Origin: Ruegeria sp. HKCCD8929
Lineage (GTDB): Bacteria > Pseudomonadota > Alphaproteobacteria > Rhodobacterales > Rhodobacteraceae
Direction: 5' to 3'
NCBI RefSeq assembly: GCF_013031405.1
Contig: NZ_WPZY01000001.1
Coordinates: forward strand, 372,001 to 436,000
DNA: 64,000 nucleotides
Part shown: positions 52,018 through 59,983 of the stretch, piece by piece
Numbering within the stretch: the first letter of the stretch is position 1
Layout: every line of letters begins with the position of its first letter
Made by a program: the position numbers and the translations under genes
Notes under the pieces: generated by a model
Told to the model about the DNA's origin: nothing
Databases searched by the model: none
What the model saw: only the letters and a program-made list of their open reading frames with translations

Positions 52018-53418
52018 TCAGACGTTGGGGTAGCAGAAACTGTCGGTCGAGCAGTCTCCGCCTTCAAGCCGGATCTGATGGCCGCGATAGCCCTCGGGGA
52101 AATCGATGTAGAAATCGGGGTCCAACTCAAGGCCTCCGTTATCGCCAACCCGCGCCATGACCATCTGCCCACCCTCATCATCGGGATAGAACTGATCGTC
52201 CCAGGTGGAATAGAGCGAGTTGGTCCAGTACACCCGCTTGCCGTCGCGGCTGACCTCGACCATCTGCGGACCAAACGCGAAGTCCTTGCCGTTGGGGTGT
52301 TTGGTGTCCTTGACGATGCCGCCAATCTCGACCTTGCCTACCAGCTTGGGCGCCATCGGGTCAGAGACATCATATTGATGCATCTCGCCGACGCCCCAGC
52401 AGGCGACATACAGGAACCGGTCGTCCAGGCTCAGGTCGATATCGGTCACAAGCGGCGGCACTGCGGAAAACCCTTTGAGCAATTCGGGCAGGTCGTCCGG
52501 GTCGGCGGGCTGCGGGTCGATGGTGATGGTTTTCTTGGCCTGCCACGTCCCGTCATCGTCACGCCACCAGGTGAAGATCGCTCCCTGCAGGTTGGTGGTG
52601 TCCACGACCACGCCACAGAACCCATAGGATTTCTTGGGATCATGCGCGGGCCGGATCTCAAGCGCCATCTGATGGTTCTCACCCAGGTCGATGGTCTGGA
52701 CGTTCTTGCGGCGGCGCAGGTCCCAGAAGTGGATCGAGTGGCCATATTTGTTGCTCAGCAGATCCTCGGCCACCAGACCGCCCTCGAATTGCGGCGGCAG
52801 ACCCCATTCCGAGCTGACCATGTAATCCTGTGGCAGGTTCCACCAGAAGTCGTAATGCTTGTCCTGCGGTCCGCGATCCATCTCGTACTGACCGATGATA
52901 TCGAAGGTTTCGCAATCCATGATGAAGATCCCCGGTGGACCGTCGGTACCATCCGCGCCACCGCCGCCCAGGGTCGAGACATAAATGCCTTCGGGGCCGC
53001 AGTGGATGGTGTGGGGTCGTGAATATCCGGTTTTGGCAAAGACCTCCTCGGGTTCGATGATCTTGTGGATCTTGGCCTCCAGCGGTTCCTTGACATCAAC
53101 GATATAGATCCGGGACGACCGGATGCCGGGCACGATTAGATAACGGCGCTCAAGAAAGGCGTGGCCAGTCAAGGGTGACAGGGCGGACGAACAGGCATTC
53201 CAGCCAAAATGATGAAACTCATCACCGGTGTTGGGCATGATCACCTGATGCACGATCTGGCCGTAGCTGTCCGAGCCGGGATCGAGGTCGACCACGGCGA
53301 TGCCGTCAGGTTGCGCGCCATCGGGGCTGAGCATGACCGTAAAGCCGTAATTCTCGACCGGCGACTGCATGGCGAGCTGAGCGGTCGGGTGAAAGGTTGG
53401 GTCAGGTCTTAGGTTCAT
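52018..53418 (-). CDS. SBP56 (selenium-binding protein) family, probable methanethiol oxidase
   Basis: This 466-residue beta-propeller protein has HHFGWNACSSAL with the conserved Cys, RPHTIHCGPEGIYVSTLGG, and HFWDLRRRKNVQTIDLG. These match SELENBP1/MtoX, which oxidise methanethiol to formaldehyde, sulfide and peroxide with copper. No signal peptide is visible from ATG 53418 (GGGAGGA upstream), whereas characterised bacterial MtoX is periplasmic. An IclR gene lies upstream on the same strand. It fits marine sulfur metabolism (DMSP-derived methanethiol). Confidence 0.85.
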   Translation of the reverse strand: MNLRPDPTFHPTAQLAMQSPVENYGFTVMLSPDGAQPDGIAVVDLDPGSDSYGQIVHQVIMPNTGDEFHHFGWNACSSALSPLTGHAFLERRYLIVPGIRSSRIYIVDVKEPLEAKIHKIIEPEEVFAKTGYSRPHTIHCGPEGIYVSTLGGGGADGTDGPPGIFIMDCETFDIIGQYEMDRGPQDKHYDFWWNLPQDYMVSSEWGLPPQFEGGLVAEDLLSNKYGHSIHFWDLRRRKNVQTIDLGENHQMALEIRPAHDPKKSYGFCGVVVDTTNLQGAIFTWWRDDDGTWQAKKTITIDPQPADPDDLPELLKGFSAVPPLVTDIDLSLDDRFLYVACWGVGEMHQYDVSDPMAPKLVGKVEIGGIVKDTKHPNGKDFAFGPQMVEVSRDGKRVYWTNSLYSTWDDQFYPDDEGGQMVMARVGDNGGLELDPDFYIDFPEGYRGHQIRLEGGDCSTDSFCYPNV

Positions 53419-53496
53419 ATGGTCCTCCCATTGGAATCCACGCCCGTCTGAGGCCTCTTGCCGAGCCAATCGGGGCGTTATCTGCTCATGTCCTCC

Positions 53497-54255
53497 TCAT
53501 ATTTCCGCGACATTGCACAACTGGATCGCACCACTGATCCTGTCGGCCAGAGCGGTCAGCTTCTTTCCGATCCCTGCGCGGTACTCCGCTCCGAACCGCC
53601 GGATGGGGCCAACTGCGCCCACGCTGAAGATCGCGCCGATATTACCGATCGAGACCGGTGCGGCGACGCTGGCGATGCCAATGTCGATCTCCTGATCACA
53701 ATCTGCAAATCCACGTTTGGCGATCTGGGCAAACTCGGCGCGCAGCGCATCCGGTGTGGTCTTGGTGTGATCCGTGTACTGCTTCAGGCTGTTGTTCAGA
53801 ATGCGCTCCTGAAACTCGGGCTCGGCAAAGGCGGCAATGGCCTTTGAGCACGAACAAGCATGCATCGGACGCACGCCCAGGCCCGGATGGATATAGGCGC
53901 GTCCCGGGTCTTCGGGTGTTTCGACATGGATGATCTCTACCTGAACCTCGCGAAACCGGGCCAGAAACACGGTTTCGTTGAATTGCACGGCAGCTGCCTT
54001 GAGCAGCGGGGCGGACGCCTTACGCACGTCGACATCCGATTTACCCAGCAAAGCGATGCGGACAATGCGATCGCCGATCACCACTTTGCCGTCCTGCGCA
54101 GGCGAGTCCAGCACCCGCTGCTCCTGCAAGCTTTGAACCAGGCGATAGATCGTGGGCTTGGGCAGACCAACGCCCCGCTGAATTTCACCGGCCGAGACCG
54201 GGCGTCCGGCAACCGCGACGACTTCCAGAATTGAAATCAGGCGATCAAGATGCAT
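53497..54255 (-). CDS. IclR-family transcriptional regulator
   Basis: This regulator of about 252 residues has the N-terminal winged helix (LISILEVVAVAGRPVSAGEI, GLPKPTIYRLVQSLQEQRVL) and an IclR effector domain (LGVRPMHACSCSKAIAAFAE). Start codons at 54255 and 54267 are both possible; a longer frame to 54390 would add residues unlike the family. It lies 78 nt upstream of the SBP56 gene in the same direction and is divergent from the NhaC antiporter, so it could control either. Confidence 0.85.
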   Translation of the reverse strand: MHLDRLISILEVVAVAGRPVSAGEIQRGVGLPKPTIYRLVQSLQEQRVLDSPAQDGKVVIGDRIVRIALLGKSDVDVRKASAPLLKAAAVQFNETVFLARFREVQVEIIHVETPEDPGRAYIHPGLGVRPMHACSCSKAIAAFAEPEFQERILNNSLKQYTDHTKTTPDALRAEFAQIAKRGFADCDQEIDIGIASVAAPVSIGNIGAIFSVGAVGPIRRFGAEYRAGIGKKLTALADRISGAIQLCNVAEI

Positions 54256-54531
54256 GACAGAGATCATGCTCCACGTAATGAGACATATTCTTATATTTTG
54301 AGATTTTATGCCCTCCAAGGCAACAAAAAATCCCCTGCGCAAGCTGGATAGGCAAACCCACGCCACCCCGTTGCGGCTAGAGAGGCCCATCCGGTTTCAG
54401 TCTCGATCGCCCTCCACTGTCGCAAAAGCGCAGCAATCCGGCGTGGGGACAGCGAGTCCGCGCCTCCAAAACCTGATGTTTGAGGGCACCTGCAAAGACA
54501 TCACTAAGTCCAGCTTAAGGAGGAAACGCAC
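54256..54531. other. Divergent intergenic region between the IclR gene and nhaC
   Basis: This 276-nt region is AT-rich near the IclR gene (54285-54310, TATTCTTATATTTTGAG), which could hold promoter or operator elements. No clear palindrome was found. A short forward frame from 54308 has no recognisable features and overlaps nhaC, so it is probably not a gene. AGGAGG at 54519-54524 serves nhaC. Confidence 0.4.
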
Positions 54532-56004
54532 GTGTCCGCCAACGAAGAAACCGTTACCAAGCCCAGCCTGAGGATCGCCCTGCTGCCGGTTGTCCTGACC
54601 CTGCTCGTATTGGGCATCCAGCTGTTTTATTTCGGAGATTTCACGCCGCACATTCCGCTGGCCATTGGCATCGCAATCACCGGTCTGGTTGGTCTGAGAC
54701 TCGGACACCGATGGAACAATATCGAAGAGGGGGTATTCCACGTCATCAACATCTCACTGCCCTCGGTGTCGATCCTGATCACGGTTGGCATGATCGTCGG
54801 CATCTGGATCGCCAGCGGCACTGTGCCGACGCTGATCTATTATGGTCTCAAGATTCTGTCGCCAGAGATCTTTCTGGCTGCCGGAATGATCCTGTGCTCC
54901 ATCGTGTCCGTGTCACTCGGCACCTCATGGGGCACGGTCGGCACCGTCGGTCTGGCCCTGATGGGTATCGGCGCGGGTTTTGGTATTCCCATGTACTGGA
55001 CCGCCGGAGTTGTCGTGTCGGGTGCGTTCTTTGGCGACAAGATCTCACCCCTGTCGGACACGACCAATCTGGCGCCTGCGGTGACCGGAACCAATCTGTT
55101 CGACCACATCCGCAACATGCTTCCCACGACCGTTCCGTCGATGCTGATCGCGCTGGCCATCTATTTCGTGGTGGGTTTCACGCTGATCGACATCTCGCAA
55201 GTTTCGTTCGAACGCATTGACGCGATCACCTCGGCACTGGCCGCCGAGTTCTGGATTTCGCCTCTGATGCTCATCCCGGCCCTTCTGGTCATCGTTTTAG
55301 CGGTCAAGAAACAGCCGCCGATCCCGTCGCTGTTTGCCGGGGCCGTCGTTGGCGGCGTTTTGGCGATGATCTGTCAGGGGGCTGGTCTGCATGAGACATT
55401 CACCTTCGCCAACAGCGGCTATTCCATCGACACCGGGGTTTCCGAGATCGACACGCTGCTGAACCGGGGCGGTATCCAGTCGATGATGTGGACGATATCT
55501 CTGGTCCTGCTGGCCCTTGGGTTTGGTGGTGCGTTGGAACGGACCGGCTGTTTGCAGACGATCATCGAGGTGATCATCTCACGCGTGAAAACCTTTGCCG
55601 GTATCCAGACCTCGGCCATTTTGACCTCGGTCGCCACTAATACCGTTGCGGGCGACCCGTATCTGTCCATCGCGCTGCCCGGTCGCATGTACGCGCCGGT
55701 TTACCGAGCCATCGGTTACTCGCCGCTGAACCTGTCGCGCGCCATCGAAGAGGGCGGCACATTGGTCTCGCCCCTGATCCCGTGGAACGCGGGTGGCGCG
55801 TTCGTGATCAGCGCGCTGGCACTCGGTATAGGCGATGGGAATTTTGAGAACCTGCTCTATATCCCGCTGGCATTTGCCTGCTGGATGTCTCCGGTGATCG
55901 GCGTTTTCTATGCCATGACCGGGCTGTTTTCGCCCAAGGCCAGCGATGAAGAGCGACAGGCGTGGGAAGAAAGCGAGGAACCGGTTGCAGAGCTTGGTGT
56001 CTGA
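54532..56004 (+). CDS. nhaC: Na+/H+ antiporter, NhaC family
   Basis: This 490-residue polytopic membrane protein of the NhaC family has family-like VSLGTSWGTVGTVGLALMGIG and GAFFGDKISPLSDTTNLAPAV in the first half and SVATNTVAGDPYLSIALPGRM in the second. The GTG start follows AGGAGG at 7 nt. It could exchange sodium for protons or, as in some relatives, move an organic solute. The neighbouring regulator does not settle this. Confidence 0.88.
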   Translation: MSANEETVTKPSLRIALLPVVLTLLVLGIQLFYFGDFTPHIPLAIGIAITGLVGLRLGHRWNNIEEGVFHVINISLPSVSILITVGMIVGIWIASGTVPTLIYYGLKILSPEIFLAAGMILCSIVSVSLGTSWGTVGTVGLALMGIGAGFGIPMYWTAGVVVSGAFFGDKISPLSDTTNLAPAVTGTNLFDHIRNMLPTTVPSMLIALAIYFVVGFTLIDISQVSFERIDAITSALAAEFWISPLMLIPALLVIVLAVKKQPPIPSLFAGAVVGGVLAMICQGAGLHETFTFANSGYSIDTGVSEIDTLLNRGGIQSMMWTISLVLLALGFGGALERTGCLQTIIEVIISRVKTFAGIQTSAILTSVATNTVAGDPYLSIALPGRMYAPVYRAIGYSPLNLSRAIEEGGTLVSPLIPWNAGGAFVISALALGIGDGNFENLLYIPLAFACWMSPVIGVFYAMTGLFSPKASDEERQAWEESEEPVAELGV

Positions 56005-56016
56005 ACGGGCGCCAGT

Positions 56017-56039
56017 GCCGGGGCGGGGCACGCCCCGGC
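56017..56039 (+). terminator. Hairpin after nhaC, probable terminator
   Basis: A perfect 9-bp stem (GCCGGGGCG at 56017-56025, CGCCCCGGC at 56031-56039) with a 5-nt loop, 12 nt after the nhaC stop, can extend by two more pairs. No T-run follows. Confidence 0.55.
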
Positions 56040-56083
56040 GCATCCGAGTTCTAAAGCGCCTGCATCTTTGATAGGATATCGCC

Positions 56084-57115
56084 ATGGAGCCCCGAAGCTT
56101 TGTTCCCAAAGGTGCGGCCAGTTTTCGCGTCGATTACGACGGACCCGCCAAGGACATCTACTTTCTGCTATTGCCCAAGCTGACGATGCTGGCGTTCAGT
56201 TCAGCTGTCGAGCCGCTGCGGGTCGCCAATCAGGTCGCCAACAAGGAACTCTATCGCTGGTTCCTGATTACTGAGGATGGCCAACCGGTCCGCTGCTCGA
56301 ACGGGATCAAGATCACGCCGGATTTCGAGCTCAGGAATCTGCCCAGATCCAGCAGGATCTTTGCCTGTGCGGGGATCGAACCTTCTGACAGTGCCAGCTC
56401 CAGGGTGCTGGCCTGGATCAGCCGTCAGCGAACGTTCGGGTGCCATTTCGGAGGGATTTGCACCGGTGCTTTCGCCCTGGCAAAGGCCGGGTTGCTGCGG
56501 GATCGGACGTTCACATTGCACTGGGAAAACCAGCCCTCTTTTTCCGAGTTCTTTCCGGGGCTTGAGCCGACCTCAAACCTTTACGAAATTGACAGGGATC
56601 TGATGACCTGCGGCGGAGGAAACGCGGCCATAGACATGATGTTGGACATGATCGAAACCGACCATGGCAAGGATCTGGCCGTGATCGTGTCCGACATGTG
56701 CATTCACTTCCGCTCGAACAACCGCAAGGCGCCACAGAAATCCGCGTATTCGGTGGCGCTGAGCAGCCGAAATCAGCACCTCATCAACGCCATGCAATAT
56801 ATGGAGGAAACCATTGAAGAGCCGGTGGATATCACCGAGATCGCGGAACATGCACAAATCTCACGCCGTCAGCTTGAGCGGTTGTTCCAGCGCTATGTCG
56901 GCACATCGCCGGTCCAGTTCTATATCGAGCTGCGCGTTGCACGGGCGCATGCTCTACTCAACGAGACAGACATGTCCGTCGCCGAAATCGCCGCTGCAAC
57001 GGGGTTCAGTAGTGCGACGCGGCTGACCGTTCGGTTCAAGCAACGCGTCGGGCAATCATCATCTGCCTTTCGTAAGAGTTGGGCGGACAAACCGGGCGGC
57101 AACGCAGGTGAATAA
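56084..57115 (+). CDS. AraC-family regulator with GATase1-like domain, GbdR-like
   Basis: This 343-residue protein has an N-terminal DJ-1/PfpI-type domain (FLLLPKLTMLAFSSAVEPLR, then CHFGGICTGAFALAKAGLL with a Cys at the elbow and TLHWEN). A C-terminal AraC helix-turn-helix pair follows (ITEIAEHAQISRRQLERLFQ and VAEIAAATGFSSATRLTVRF). This architecture is that of GlxA/GbdR/ArgR-type activators. GbdR governs glycine betaine and dimethylglycine catabolism, matching the demethylase-type genes downstream. Confidence 0.85.
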   Translation: MEPRSFVPKGAASFRVDYDGPAKDIYFLLLPKLTMLAFSSAVEPLRVANQVANKELYRWFLITEDGQPVRCSNGIKITPDFELRNLPRSSRIFACAGIEPSDSASSRVLAWISRQRTFGCHFGGICTGAFALAKAGLLRDRTFTLHWENQPSFSEFFPGLEPTSNLYEIDRDLMTCGGGNAAIDMMLDMIETDHGKDLAVIVSDMCIHFRSNNRKAPQKSAYSVALSSRNQHLINAMQYMEETIEEPVDITEIAEHAQISRRQLERLFQRYVGTSPVQFYIELRVARAHALLNETDMSVAEIAAATGFSSATRLTVRFKQRVGQSSSAFRKSWADKPGGNAGE

Positions 57116-57301
57116 TTCGGTCAAGTCCAAGCCTTTCGTTGTTTTACGGAGGAAAAGTTTCCGGCCCTTTATCTTCATGGTCTCAAAGCGTTACGCTGCT
57201 GCCAATTTGCATTCGCTAACCGGGGCTTGATAATTGAATCTCTCAAAAAAAAACTCTGTCCGCAGCGGCACATATGCGTTTGCTAGAAGTGGTTCTGACT
57301 G

Positions 57302-58264
57302 ATGGCCCGAAAAGAGCTTAGCCTCAGATGGCTGGAGTTGTTCCAGACCTGCGCCGAAAAGGGCTCGCTGCACGCAGCGGCTGACGAAATGGGATTGTCG
57401 GTCAGCACAGTATCGCACCACCTGAGCAATCTCGAAGAGCATCTGGGTGTTGCACTTTTCGACCACGCGCGGCGGCCCATGGTGCTGACCCCGACGGGGC
57501 GGGTATTCCTGCGCAATATTGACGATGCGCTCTTTGCCATTCGAAAGGCCAAAGCCGAGGCTTCGGCCGGGAATGTTGCTGACGCCAGTTATTTGCGCAT
57601 CGGAACAATCGAGGATTTCGACGGTGACATCATGCCGGAACTGGCGGTGCATCTGTCTGAAACCATGCCAAAATGCGACTTTCTCTACCATACGGATGCC
57701 AGCCTCAGCATTCTGGAGATGCTGCGCAACCGTCATCTGGATGTTGGCGTTGCCAGCGGCCCCCTGGACCGACTGCACGATCTGGAAGACCGCCCCCTGC
57801 TGCGCGATCCGTTTGTGCTGATCATGCCCGAGGGCGTCGATCTGGATGTGCAAGAGGTCATGCGGGGAAAGACCGAACTGCCATTCTTGCGTTTCTCTGG
57901 TCAGTTAATGATCGCGCGGCAGATCGAGTCGCAGCTGCGCCGGATGCGGATCAGACTGCCGACCCGGTTCGAATGCGCCAACAATCTGACCCTGATGGCG
58001 ATGGTGGCCGCTGGGGCGGGGTGGACCATCTCGACCCCGCTGCTCTATTCCCGCGCCAGGCGCTTTCACCCGAGGCTCAGCATGCGTCGGTTTCCAGGCA
58101 AGAGCTTCGCCCGCACCCTGACGCTGGTGGCGACGCCCGATTGCTCGGGCTCGGTCCTTGATCTGGTCGATACCAAGCTGCGCGAGTTGGTCGCCGAACA
58201 CGCGGTGCGGCCGTTTCACTCGGAGATCCTGTGGCTGAGGGACAGTTTTGGTCTGATCGACTGA
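57302..58264 (+). CDS. LysR-family transcriptional regulator
   Basis: This 320-residue regulator has the N-terminal winged helix-turn-helix (LRWLELFQTCAEKGSLHAAA, STVSHHLSNLEEHLGVALFD) and a periplasmic-binding-like effector domain. It converges with the MttB gene 7 nt away. It probably regulates that gene or the divergent demethylase gene through the 59799-59983 region. The effector is unknown. Confidence 0.88.
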   Translation: MARKELSLRWLELFQTCAEKGSLHAAADEMGLSVSTVSHHLSNLEEHLGVALFDHARRPMVLTPTGRVFLRNIDDALFAIRKAKAEASAGNVADASYLRIGTIEDFDGDIMPELAVHLSETMPKCDFLYHTDASLSILEMLRNRHLDVGVASGPLDRLHDLEDRPLLRDPFVLIMPEGVDLDVQEVMRGKTELPFLRFSGQLMIARQIESQLRRMRIRLPTRFECANNLTLMAMVAAGAGWTISTPLLYSRARRFHPRLSMRRFPGKSFARTLTLVATPDCSGSVLDLVDTKLRELVAEHAVRPFHSEILWLRDSFGLID

Positions 58265-58271
58265 TACCTAG

Positions 58272-59798
58272 CTAGCGGATGTTGAACTGCTCCCGTATCC
58301 ACCTATCCTGATCCCCACTCAAATAGACCGGGTGGTGCGTCCGCAAGATCTCCCGCGCCCGTTCGCGGGCCCGCGACCAGGCATCCGGCGCGCCTTTCTC
58401 GGCCCATGTGCGCGGCTCATCCCGGTCGGCGAGGCTGGGATAGAAATAGTCCCGCTCCATCGCCGCATGAGTGTGAGCGCCACCCAGAAAATGACCCACA
58501 CCCAGCACCGCCTCGCAGATAGCGTCATAGCCCAAATTGTCCTCGCTGACCTCGATGCCGCGCAGGGCGCGGTAAGTGTGCGAATGCATCTCATCATCCA
58601 GCACGAGCGCCTCGAAACTCGCCCCCAGCAGCGAGGCGGTCATGCCCGAGCTTTCATAGATCAGGTTGCCGCCAGCTAGCGCCGCCGCCATCGACGTCAG
58701 GCCCTTTTCCATCCCGTATTGCGCGTCGATGGCCTTGGCGTCGGTCATTGAACAAGCCACTCCAGAAGGCAGCCCCAACCAATTCGAGAGCTGTGCTGAA
58801 GCTGCGTTCAGCACGGCCGTCTCGCCGCTGCCGCCGGAGAACGCCCCGGTGCGCAGGTCGATCACTAAAGGCCAATTCGAGAACACCATCGGAAAGCCGG
58901 GCCGGATCGCGTGCACCATCACCAGACTGGCCAGCGTCTCGGCGAGTGACTGTGCCAGAAATCCAGCAAGCGTCGCCGGGGCGGTCGCACCCGCCTGCGC
59001 CGCAGTGATGCAGGAGATGGGGATGTTGTGGCGGATGCATTCATAGACCACGTCTACGGCGTCCTCGCCATACCGCATGGGCGAGATCACCGGGCTGATA
59101 TGTGCCTTGACGAAAGGACGTTTTGCAAAGGAGCCAAGGCCGCCTGCGGCTATGTCGAACATCTCGACCATTGGCGCCACGTGTTCGGCCAACGTGAACG
59201 CGGTTGCGGTCGGTTTGGTGGTGTTCTTCAGCAGCGCATAGGCCGTGTTCACGTCCAGATCGAAGGGGTCGGCCACATTGGTGGCAACACAGCAGCGGGT
59301 GAACCAGCTGACATTGGCTAGCGTGTCCTGCAGCCGGGTGAAATCATGCAGATCGGCCAGTGTCGAGGGGCGGTAGAGGCCGGTCTCCATGTCCAGCGTC
59401 TGCACCGCTGCACCGCCGGTTCCGAAATAGACCTTGTTGCCGCCAACCTCGATCGAACGACTCTCATCGCGCCCATGCAGCACGAACCGCTTCGCGGCCT
59501 TGTCGATGGCATCCTCGACCAGCGAGCGGGGAAACATCAGGCGGCCCGCGCCGGTGTCCCACGCCCCGGCCCGCAGCAGATCGCGGTGCAATCGGTCGGG
59601 CACCTCACCCATGCCCAGGTGTTCCAGCAACCGCAGGGCGGCATCGTAGATCTGCCGCAGATCGCTGTCGCTGAGAGGGCGATACGCACCACCGATCTGC
59701 CCGGGCGGGCAGGGGTCAAAGACAGGCTTGGCCGCGCGCTGTGCGTGACGTTCGCGGCGACCGCTCCGTTTTCCCTGTCGCGGGCGCAAATCGGCCAT
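58272..59798 (-). CDS. Trimethylamine methyltransferase (MttB) family protein, non-pyrrolysine
   Basis: This 508-residue TIM-barrel methyltransferase-family protein opens PLSDSDLRQIYDAALRLLEH, with KAHISPVISPMRYGEDAVDV and GLPSGVACSMTDAKAIDAQ in the barrel. The frame is continuous with no in-frame amber codon, so it belongs to the non-Pyl branch that demethylates compounds such as glycine betaine or proline betaine via a corrinoid partner. No corrinoid-protein gene is in this window. ATG 59798 follows GGAG. It is divergent from the DMGDH-like gene. Confidence 0.85.
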   Translation of the reverse strand: MADLRPRQGKRSGRRERHAQRAAKPVFDPCPPGQIGGAYRPLSDSDLRQIYDAALRLLEHLGMGEVPDRLHRDLLRAGAWDTGAGRLMFPRSLVEDAIDKAAKRFVLHGRDESRSIEVGGNKVYFGTGGAAVQTLDMETGLYRPSTLADLHDFTRLQDTLANVSWFTRCCVATNVADPFDLDVNTAYALLKNTTKPTATAFTLAEHVAPMVEMFDIAAGGLGSFAKRPFVKAHISPVISPMRYGEDAVDVVYECIRHNIPISCITAAQAGATAPATLAGFLAQSLAETLASLVMVHAIRPGFPMVFSNWPLVIDLRTGAFSGGSGETAVLNAASAQLSNWLGLPSGVACSMTDAKAIDAQYGMEKGLTSMAAALAGGNLIYESSGMTASLLGASFEALVLDDEMHSHTYRALRGIEVSEDNLGYDAICEAVLGVGHFLGGAHTHAAMERDYFYPSLADRDEPRTWAEKGAPDAWSRARERAREILRTHHPVYLSGDQDRWIREQFNIR

Positions 59799-59983
59799 CT
59801 TTGGGTTCTCCACAGCGTTCTTTTCGCAACCCTAAATGAGTTTGAACCTATGGTGCCAAACCGAAGGCAAGTTTCCGAAAATCTGCTACTCTTCCTCCTA
59901 GTATCTCGAAAATAAGTGACGCCCGTTGATCTGCCGAAATAAGTTCCGACTGTATCGATCAGGAACCTTCTGGAGGCGCCTTC
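59799..59983. promoter_or_regulatory. Divergent promoter region of mttB-like and DMGDH-like genes with a direct repeat
   Basis: This 185-nt region separates two divergent starts. CGAAAATAAGT (59907-59917) and CGAAATAAGT (59935-59944) recur 28 bp apart, about 2.7 helical turns, which could be activator half-sites. TTCTGGAGG lies before the forward ATG 59984. The regulator (LysR or AraC type) is inferred. Confidence 0.4.

Noticed and set aside
54308-54571. 87-codon plus-strand frame before nhaC
   Set aside because: It overlaps the well-supported nhaC start, has no ribosome site and a basic low-complexity translation.
57240-57260. Run of nine A bases before the LysR gene
   Set aside because: A simple homopolymer in an AT-rich promoter region; no surrounding stem to make it a terminator.
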